Origin: SIG459 sp045538735
GTDB lineage: Bacteria; Bacillota; Clostridia; Oscillospirales; Oscillospiraceae
Assembly: GCA_045538735.1 (NCBI GenBank)
Contig: JAZSRY010000047.1
Span: forward strand, 1-11,909
DNA: 11,909 nucleotides
Direction: 5' to 3'
Shown piece by piece: positions 7,244-11,909 of this stretch (its first letter is position 1; every line of letters begins with the position of its first letter). A model generated the notes under the pieces. The model worked only from the letters and a program-made list of their open reading frames with translations, made no database searches and had not been told where the DNA came from. The position numbers and the translations under genes were made by a program.

Positions 7244-7324
7244 AGATAGAACGTCTATCTCATTTTTTCTCCTTTCGGGGTATTAGGGACCTCCCTAATA
7301 AGTGAATTTGCACGTACAAATTCA
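7244..7324 (-). repeat. Three consecutive inverted repeats, oriT-like
   Basis: Three hyphenated palindromes lie within 81 bp: AGATAGA-acg-TCTATCT (7244-7260), TATTAGGGA-cc-TCCCTAATA (7281-7300) and TGAATTTG-cacgta-CAAATTCA (7303-7324). All arms match perfectly. Their place between a RepA-like ATPase with a MobC-like gene and a missing relaxase start suggests a relic transfer origin. The oriT role is inferred from position and symmetry; no nic site could be identified with certainty. Confidence 0.5.
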
Positions 7325-7435
7325 GTGCTTGCTAGGACAATGCCGCAAAACCCATGGCAGATGAATTGTGATATCACACTTCGCTACTTGCCAATATTAA
7401 ACACATAAATATAGTTTCTCCTACGAGGGCGCTGG

Positions 7436-7509
7436 CGCGACGGTCGCAACGATTGCGACGATGATATTGGTACTCCACAAACACCGTCGCGACCGTCGCA
7501 AGCGTCGCG
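7436..7509. repeat. Two inverted clusters of 9-bp repeats
   Basis: Three 9-mers in tandem (CGCGACGGT, CGCAACGAT, TGCGACGAT; 7436-7462) face three inverted 9-mers (minus strand CGCGACGCT, TGCGACGGT, CGCGACGGT; 7483-7509) across a 20-bp centre. They lie immediately downstream of the ATPase stop. Read on the minus strand in another frame, the inner cluster encodes R-D-A, C-D-G, R-D-G, so it may be a coding tail lost by frameshift; an iteron role is the alternative. Confidence 0.6.
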
Positions 7510-7511
7510 GA

Positions 7512-8651
7512 TTATAAGAATCTTAATGTAATTTGCCGTCCGGAATGTCTGGACTTGTTTTCATATTTGATGCCGTATTCGTTTTCAAGTCGGCCTGCAT
7601 TTATGTTCAAATGTTTGGTCAGTATGTTCGGGGCCAGCTGTGGCTCTAACAAGGAAGCCAGTTCTGTGGGGCTGCCTGTCCACACCGGCGATTCCGGCGA
7701 TACAAGGACTGCTACCGCTTCCAGAACGGGGTCAGGAGGTTCGCGCCAAAGCTCCAGATCAGCGTGGTCCAGTTTCCAAACAAGGCTGGAATTATCCCTC
7801 TCGATATAGAGCCTTTGGTCCTGCTGATCACGGCCTACAATGTCCAGAGTAGCGGCGTTTGAAGTGCGTTTTTCTTTCTGCATCAGGAACGCACCATCAG
7901 CGCAGCCAAGCAAACCGGTGGTACCTGAGATCATTTCAAAGTTATCCGGGGAGGGCTGCTTTCTCGTGTGATGAACAAAGAGAACACAGAGGCCGTGGCG
8001 GTCTGCAAAAAGCTTCATCCTGCTGATGACCTCGTAGTCTCCGGAGTAGCTATAGCTTTCGGCTGTCATTTCTCTGACCTTTTGGAGTGTGTCCAGAATT
8101 ATCAGTTTTGTGTCCGGGTGCTCCGATACAAAACGCTCCAATTGTTCATCCAGTCCCTTGCCCAATTGCTTTGCCGCAACGGCGAAAAACAGCTTTTCGG
8201 TATCATTTACGCCGAACATTCTGAACAAACGAGCCTGCAGCCGCTGGAAGTCGTCCTCCAATGCGAGGTATAAGACTGTCGCAGGATTGACATTATAATT
8301 CCAGAGCTTTTAGCCTGTGCTGACATGGTAGGCCAGTTGAGCCACAAGAAAGGATTTTCCGATTTTGGGGGCACCGGCCAGAATATACGCTCCGCTGTTA
8401 AGCAGGCCGTCAATGATAGCCGGTTTCCCGGTGTAAACCTTCTGATAAAGCTCACGCATTGAAACCGTGTGCAGATAGTCCGGTTCATCCATCTGCTTCA
8501 TTTCTCGCAGTAATTCTTCAAAAGATTTTTCGCAGGGATTGAAATCCTCTGTCATATTTGCTATACTGTTTTCGCTACATAGATTCGACTGCCCTGCATC
8601 TGCGCCAACAGATGTAACCGGGGTGGTCGTTTTCTTTTTATCCTCCCGCAT
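7512..8651 (-). pseudogene. RepA-like AAA ATPase, interrupted by an in-frame stop
   Basis: This is a RecA/RepA-like AAA ATPase of the type found beside mobilization genes on Firmicutes elements. From ATG 8651 the frame reads 113 residues, including Walker A GAPKIGKSF (from residue 93) and QLAYHVSTG, then meets TAA (8310-8312). The same frame continues without any shift through KLWNYNVNPATVLYLALEDDFQRLQ, a Walker B-like strand TKLIILDTLQ, and the sensor-like VLFVHHTRK, to TAA 7512-7514. Homology-like text on both sides in one phase makes a single nonsense change the simplest explanation; CAA to TAA would need one transition. The two halves separate Walker A from Walker B, so neither half alone should be active. 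Its start overlaps the end of the MobC-like gene by 14 nt. The original tail may also have been lost by a frameshift near 7511-7520. Predicted role when intact: helicase-like replication or mobilization ATPase. Confidence 0.82.
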
Positions 8652-8958
8652 TAGAATCCCCCTTCATTCCGTTCATTGTTGAAGTTATCATTTGGATGGT
8701 GCTCAGCAGCTCGTCATCAACTCCATCCCCTGCTTCAATGCGTCGAAGCTCGTCCAGAACAGATGCAAATTGATCTCTGAGTGCCTTATACACTCTCGGA
8801 TTCCCCTGTACTACAACATCCTTGCAGAGCAGCCTGCGGGTGATGTAGTCCTGCTTGGTGAGCCCGGAAAGCCGGACGAAAGTTTCAAGCTGCATATCTT
8901 CCTCCGGGGACACCCGAAAGGCTATACCAACAAGCCGAAATTTTGGAAGTGCTATCAA
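8638..8958 (-). CDS. MobC-like mobilization accessory protein (RHH-type)
   Basis: A 106-residue protein whose centre reads like a ribbon-helix-helix DNA-binding/mobilization protein: FRVSPEEDMQLETFVRLSGLTKQDYITRRLL (residues about 14-44), then NPRVYKALRDQFASVLDELRRIEAG. Proteins of this type sit upstream of a RepA-like ATPase on Firmicutes mobilizable elements and help to load a relaxase at oriT. The only available start is TTG 8958, with no convincing ribosome site, because an in-frame TAG lies 27 nt upstream of it. The true 5' end may therefore have been lost, or a start such as GTG at residue 16 may be used. The stop overlaps the ATPase start by 14 nt, as in an operon. With no relaxase present the gene is probably a stranded relic, though its frame is intact. 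Confidence 0.65.
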   Translation of the reverse strand: MIALPKFRLVGIAFRVSPEEDMQLETFVRLSGLTKQDYITRRLLCKDVVVQGNPRVYKALRDQFASVLDELRRIEAGDGVDDELLSTIQMITSTMNGMKGDSNAGG

Positions 8959-9546
8959 TCTGCTATCAAAGGGATGAGAAAACTACCCTAAATGGCCGTT
9001 TTTTAGGCTTTTTTGCAGGAAAAATGGGCTTTAGGATAAAATTTTCTTATTCCCACTCTAGCCCTCGACTTTGGTTTCTTGTAAAAAAACACACTTTTTG
9101 ACCGCTTTTTGTTCGTGAAATCCCGATAATCCAGCAAATTCGCAACATCCGCGAAATTGTTGTAGCCAAAATGTAGCCTCGAAAAATGCCGTATTTTCAG
9201 TACAGACAGTCCCGATTGTCCAATAAATGTCCCTACAAGGCAAAACGGAGGAATATGTAGGAATAACGGAAATGACCGATTTTTGCTCTTTAAGGAGCAT
9301 TTTGGGAGGATTCGGACTGTTGATTGAAAATGGCTACATGTGGCTACAGCTTCTGTGTTCTGATTCACCTCATCCTTTTCTATAACTGCCCAGCGTATAA
9401 AAACCATAATTCCGAGTTTTTCATTGAATTTTGCTGTAACATTGTAGGCCGTGAACGGATTACATTGCTCAGGCTAAGTGTTAAGGCTTTTTTCGTTCCT
9501 TTCCTGCCGTTTTAGTCCTAGTTGTATCTGCGGCAAGGTTTTATTC
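8959..9546. other. Gene-free stretch upstream of the MobC-like gene
   Basis: Short frames occur on both strands but have no family resemblance, no good ribosome sites and biased low-complexity content, so I treat none as genes. The stretch has A/T runs and pairs of GGCTACA repeats in opposite orientation (9161-9178 and 9332-9348). It probably contains the other end of the decayed element; no integrase or attachment-site repeat could be identified. Confidence 0.5.
9161..9348. repeat. Two inverted pairs of GGCTACA direct repeats
   Basis: On the plus strand TGTAGCC-aaaa-TGTAGCC occupies 9161-9178, and GGCTACA-tgt-GGCTACA occupies 9332-9348. Each pair is a tandem repeat, and the pairs are inverted relative to each other across 153 bp. 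Such paired sites are typical of DNA-binding protein targets, for example recombinase arm sites; this role is an inference. Confidence 0.45.
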
Positions 9547-9575
9547 TTGACATTATATGGATAATTATATATAAT
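9547..9575 (+). promoter_or_regulatory. Consensus sigma-A promoter for the CorC-type gene
   Basis: TTGACA (9547-9552) and TATAAT (9570-9575) are both perfect and separated by 17 bp, the optimal spacing. Transcription should start near 9582, giving a leader of about 210 nt before the CNNM/CorC start codon. Confidence 0.88.
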
Positions 9576-9791
9576 GCCCCACCGTATACTAAACAAGGAG
9601 GTAGATATTCCAAAATGGAACCTGACAGTCAGAATGATTGCCATACAAAATGCTTTATCGGTACACTACATTGGGCACAACTGCGTTATTTGGGACGCGG
9701 CTGTGCTTTTGCGCGCTTTAAGAGGCTAATTCTCTAGAATAGCGACCGAATGTGACGTAATGATATTCGATAAAGGAGATAATTTTTATAA
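9576..9791 (+). promoter_or_regulatory. Long 5' leader of the CorC-type gene
   Basis: About 210 nt lie between the promoter and ATG 9792. The leader has a strong ribosome site (AAGGAGGT, 9595-9602), a small hairpin TTCCA-aaa-TGGAA (9608-9620) covering an ATG, and an ATTCT-ct-AGAAT repeat (9729-9740). I compared it by eye with the Mg2+ M-box and yybP-ykoY Mn2+ riboswitch patterns and saw no clear match. It may carry an uncharacterised regulatory RNA or simply a leader ORF. Confidence 0.4.
9615..9737 (+). CDS. Possible 40-residue leader peptide
   Basis: ATG 9615 starts a 40-codon frame ending at TAG 9735-9737. AAGGAGGT lies 12 nt before the ATG, a somewhat long but workable distance, and a perfect promoter lies just upstream. 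The peptide has three Cys and two His and a strongly basic C-terminal half (RYLGRG, ARFKRLIL). It ends 54 nt before the CNNM/CorC start. No family is recognised; it may be a leader peptide, a short gene or a truncated remnant of a longer one. Confidence 0.35.
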   Translation: MEPDSQNDCHTKCFIGTLHWAQLRYLGRGCAFARFKRLIL

Positions 9792-11036
9792 ATGAACAAC
9801 ATAGCTTATGTTATTATTATGCTGATTTTCCTGTTGCTTTCGGCCTTTTTCTCGGCCACTGAAACAGCATTTCTTTCCATGAACATGACCAGAATGCGAA
9901 CAATGGCAGAAAGCGGAAATAAACGGGCAGAGCTTGTCTGTAAGCTCGAGAGCAAGTATGACAAATTTATTTCCACTCTGCTCATAGGTAACAATATTGT
10001 GAACATAGGCCTTGCCAGTATTGGCACGGTTGTATTTGTCCACATATACGGAGATATTGGCGCTACTATATCAACTGTAGTGATAACCGTGGCCGTGCTC
10101 ATATTCGGCGAAATAAGCCCCAAAAGTCTGGCCAAAGATTCCCCTGAGCGTTTTTCAATGTTTGCTGCACCGACGATTAACGCCCTTATGTGGCTATTCA
10201 CTCCTCTGAACTATTTATTTTCCAAGTGGAAAAATCTTCTCAGCCATATCATTAAAGTTAAGAATGACACCCGCATGAGTCAAGAAGAGCTTCTTATGTT
10301 CGTGGAGGAGGTTCAGGCCGACGGCAGCATTAACGAAACAGAGCGCGACCTTCTCAGAAATGCCATCGAGTTCACAGATCGGCGTGCAATCGACATACTT
10401 ACCCACCGTGTAGACCTTGAAGCCATTCCCCTCACAGCCACTCATGAAGAACTGGCTGCGCTTTTTACTACAAGCAAATTCACCCGTCTGCTGGTATATG
10501 ACGCTACCATAGACAATATAGTCGGCATAATTAACCACAAGGATTTTTATACCGGAACGGGTATAAATCCCAAAGAAATAAATGAAATAATGACACCGCC
10601 CCTGTTTATCCCCAAATCAGGAAAAATAAGCGAGATATTAAAGAGCCTCCAAAAGAACAAAAGCCACATTGCCGTTGTTCTGGATGAATACGGCGGTACC
10701 CTTGGTATCGTGACTATGGAGGATATTCTCGAGGAACTGGTTGGAGAAATATGGGATGAGCACGATGAGGTCATTGAAGCTTTTAAGGAAGTAAAAGAGG
10801 GCGTTTATTTAGTTGATGCCTCTGTCAGCTATGAGGATTTTACGGAGTTTTTTGACATAAGCAGTGAGCCTGATATATATTCCATAAGTGGATGGGCGGC
10901 GCAAATTTTGGGACGAATGCCGGAATCCGGTGATCGATTCTCCTTTGAAAATCTGGATGTTGAGATAACGGGAGCCGAGAGTCACCGCGTAAACTCGCTG
11001 AGAGTCAGTCTTGTTCCGAAAGGCGGTATGAATTGA
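9792..11036 (+). CDS. CNNM/CBS/CorC-domain membrane protein (Mg2+/Co2+ efflux family)
   Basis: A 414-residue protein with the standard architecture of the hemolysin-C/CorC/CNNM family. Residues 1 to about 180 form the CNNM (DUF21) membrane domain, with helices near 4-24 (containing the FFSATETAF motif), about 60-120 with GNNIVNIGLAS and FGEISPKSLA, and about 120-145. A linker EELLMFVEEVQADGSI leads to a CBS pair (about 200-325, containing VVLDEYGGTLGIVTMEDILEELVGEIWDEHDE). The CorC_HlyC C-terminal domain follows (about 332-412), ending RVNSLRVSLVPK. Family members export Mg2+ or Co2+, or contribute to magnesium and cobalt resistance. ATG 9792 is preceded by AAAGGAG (9772-9778) at a longish 13-nt spacing. 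A perfect sigma-A promoter and a 210-nt leader precede it. It is not part of the element remnant. A terminator follows about 175 nt after the stop. Confidence 0.94.
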   Translation: MNNIAYVIIMLIFLLLSAFFSATETAFLSMNMTRMRTMAESGNKRAELVCKLESKYDKFISTLLIGNNIVNIGLASIGTVVFVHIYGDIGATISTVVITVAVLIFGEISPKSLAKDSPERFSMFAAPTINALMWLFTPLNYLFSKWKNLLSHIIKVKNDTRMSQEELLMFVEEVQADGSINETERDLLRNAIEFTDRRAIDILTHRVDLEAIPLTATHEELAALFTTSKFTRLLVYDATIDNIVGIINHKDFYTGTGINPKEINEIMTPPLFIPKSGKISEILKSLQKNKSHIAVVLDEYGGTLGIVTMEDILEELVGEIWDEHDEVIEAFKEVKEGVYLVDASVSYEDFTEFFDISSEPDIYSISGWAAQILGRMPESGDRFSFENLDVEITGAESHRVNSLRVSLVPKGGMN

Positions 11037-11210
11037 CGATTTCGGACCTGCACTGCAAAATGTTCCCGTAACGGCATACAACTCCCGAACGTCAATTATA
11101 TTTAAGGTGTGTGACTTTAGAAGCGGTTGGGTTAAATTGTTGCCCGCCCTGCATTGTTGCTACCATCAAAAGAACTCAGCGATATGGTGATTAAAAAACC
11201 TCAAAACAGA
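11037..11210. other. Untranslated stretch between the CorC-type stop and its terminator
   Basis: No ribosome site or family-like frame was seen in these 174 nt. The sequence is unremarkable apart from A-rich runs near 11190-11215 leading into the terminator. Confidence 0.5.
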
Positions 11211-11251
11211 AAAAAGGTCTTACCGATAACAAAAGTCGGTAAGACCTTTTT
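11211..11251. terminator. Strong bidirectional terminator
   Basis: A perfect 16-bp stem (AAAAAGGTCTTACCGA 11211-11226 and its complement 11236-11251) with a 9-nt loop carries T5 on both strands. It terminates the CorC-type transcript and can also stop minus-strand transcripts coming from guaA. Confidence 0.95.
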
Positions 11252-11577
11252 ATACATTATAGGAAATCTGGGGTGTCTTTTCTCTCAACATTTCCTTTTT
11301 AGTTTCATCAAGGCAAAACTTTTTATCCTTTTCCTTTCCGCATTTCCACTGCATTTTTAGTGAAGACATCTCCACTTTTGGCAAGGAAATTTCTCGTCCA
11401 AACCTTCATTTTTTCTGTTTTCATACCCGAAAAAAATCAAGAAAACAAAGGCGATTGGCAAGGATTCTTCTTCACGAAAAGAGAAGAAAAAGGGGAAAAT
11501 ATGCTGAAAAATAAAGGTTTTTGGCAAGGATAGGTCTAATCTTGCAAAAGGTTTGTGGTCAAGGTCTCTCTTGCGAC
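11252..11577. other. Low-complexity gap with three TTGGCAAGGA repeats
   Basis: No coding frame is credible in this AT-rich gap with long pyrimidine and purine runs. Three exact copies of TTGGCAAGGA occur at 11378-11387, 11455-11464 and 11521-11530, 77 and 66 bp apart, with weaker relatives (GTCAAGG, GCAAGG) further on. This could be a degenerate repeat unit or a binding-site cluster; no function is assigned. Confidence 0.5.
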
Positions 11578-11622
11578 AAAAAAGAAGAGCTTGGTCATCG
11601 TTTCCGATGACGCAAGGTCTTC
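11578..11622 (-). terminator. Rho-independent terminator of guaA
   Basis: On the minus strand a hairpin of about 17 pairs with one mismatch and one bulge runs from 11622 to 11584, closed by a GAAA tetraloop (11604-11601), and is followed by T6 (11583-11578). It sits about 100 nt past the guaA stop. The inner stem GTCATCG/CGATGAC is perfect. Confidence 0.82.
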
Positions 11623-11725
11623 AAAATTACTATATTGTTTGCTTTTGCAGTGAATTATCTAATCGGGAAAGGATAAAGAAAATTGCCCCGAAGAGGATAA
11701 ATCAAATTTGCTGAAACATTTGGTA

Positions 11726-11909
11726 TTACTCCCACTCGATGGTGCCGGTGGGCTTGGGGGTCAGGTCGAAGAGGACACGGTTGATGCCTTCCACCTCAGA
11801 GGTGATGCGGTCTACGATTTTGTGCAGCACGGGATAGGGAATTTCCTCTACCGTTGCGGTCATGGCATCCACGGTATTCACCGCGCGGATGGTGGCAGGC
11901 CAGCCTTCA
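11726..11909 (-). CDS. guaA: GMP synthase (glutamine-hydrolysing), C-terminal end (partial)
   Basis: The 61 visible C-terminal residues end at TAA (11728-11726) and run off the right edge. They carry the family's closing signature: RAVNTVDAMTATVEEIPYPVL, RITSEVEGINRVLFDLTPKP and the terminal TGTIEWE. This is the dimerization domain of GMP synthase, which makes GMP from XMP, ATP and glutamine in the cytoplasm. Its N-terminal glutaminase and ATP-pyrophosphatase domains lie outside the window. It converges on the CorC-type gene, with two terminators between them. Confidence 0.96.
   Translation of the reverse strand, partial: EGWPATIRAVNTVDAMTATVEEIPYPVLHKIVDRITSEVEGINRVLFDLTPKPTGTIEWE

Larger units (their letters stand above)
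7165..7511. other. Gene-free stretch: end of a mobilizable-element remnant
   Basis: No coding frame is credible here. It holds a run of three inverted repeats (7244-7324), a 12-bp perfect palindrome TGTGATATCACA (7367-7378), and two inverted clusters of 9-bp repeats (7436-7509). On the minus strand AAAGGAG (about 7268-7274) is followed by ATG AGA TAG, the position where a relaxase gene would be expected to begin. Confidence 0.6.

Noticed and set aside
7436..7509. CRISPR array
   Set aside because: The repeats are 9-mers without spacers and in two opposed clusters, and there is no cas gene nearby.
8978..9018. Terminator from CCTAAA and TTTAGG arms with a T run
   Set aside because: Arms are only about six AT-rich pairs and the spacing is loose; too weak to call.
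9003..9407. Minus-strand frame upstream of the MobC-like gene as a possible integrase or relaxase remnant
   Set aside because: It shows no tyrosine-recombinase or relaxase motif and has a biased composition with no ribosome site; a second unrelated frame covers the same DNA.
1..11909. tRNA or rRNA genes and attachment-site repeats
   Set aside because: Reading both strands I found no tRNA-like cloverleaf or rRNA-like segment, and no direct repeat bracketing the element remnant that is long enough to call att sites.

Overview
The window looks like a Clostridia-type Firmicutes chromosome, probably an anaerobic gut bacterium. The clues are AAGGAGG-type ribosome sites, a Clostridia-style lipoprotein with a P/T/E linker, a CNNM/CorC protein of Firmicutes type and a decayed remnant of a Firmicutes mobilizable element. 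The left 7 kb is GC-richer than the right 5 kb. The taxon is an inference from style and was not tested by any search.

Left, 1-7164: a tightly packed plus-strand gene set. It holds the 3' end of an Opp/Dpp-type peptide-transporter ATPase, a complete second ATPase (OppF/DppF type), a metallo-beta-lactamase-fold hydrolase, an unrecognised four-helix membrane protein, a neutral-ceramidase-like protein and an alpha/beta hydrolase with a (GGP)n tract. The first six reading frames overlap or nearly touch, which indicates one operon. A 12-bp hairpin with a T-rich tail follows, then a surface lipoprotein of the tannase / feruloyl-esterase alpha/beta-hydrolase group that also carries a GGP tract. A strong terminator ends the block at 7121-7164. 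Together the genes suggest hydrolysis of an ester or amide compound at the cell surface, import by an Opp/Dpp-type transporter and further intracellular hydrolysis. The substrate cannot be read from the sequence.

Middle, about 7165-9540: a decayed mobilizable-element remnant on the minus strand. It has a MobC/RHH-like accessory gene, a RepA-like AAA ATPase broken by an in-frame TAA, two clusters of 9-bp repeats and an oriT-like run of three inverted repeats. After these comes a ribosome site and an ATG that hits a stop after two codons, where a relaxase would be expected. No relaxase or integrase is present.

Right, 9541-11909: a consensus sigma-A promoter, a leader with a possible 40-residue ORF, then a CNNM/CBS/CorC membrane protein (Mg2+/Co2+ efflux family). 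A perfect 16-bp bidirectional terminator, a low-complexity gap and a minus-strand terminator separate it from the 3' end of guaA (GMP synthase), which converges from the right edge.

The best candidates for something undescribed are the transporter-plus-hydrolase locus, especially the shared GGP insertions and the ceramidase-like protein with an apparently altered metal site, and the leader of the CorC-type gene.
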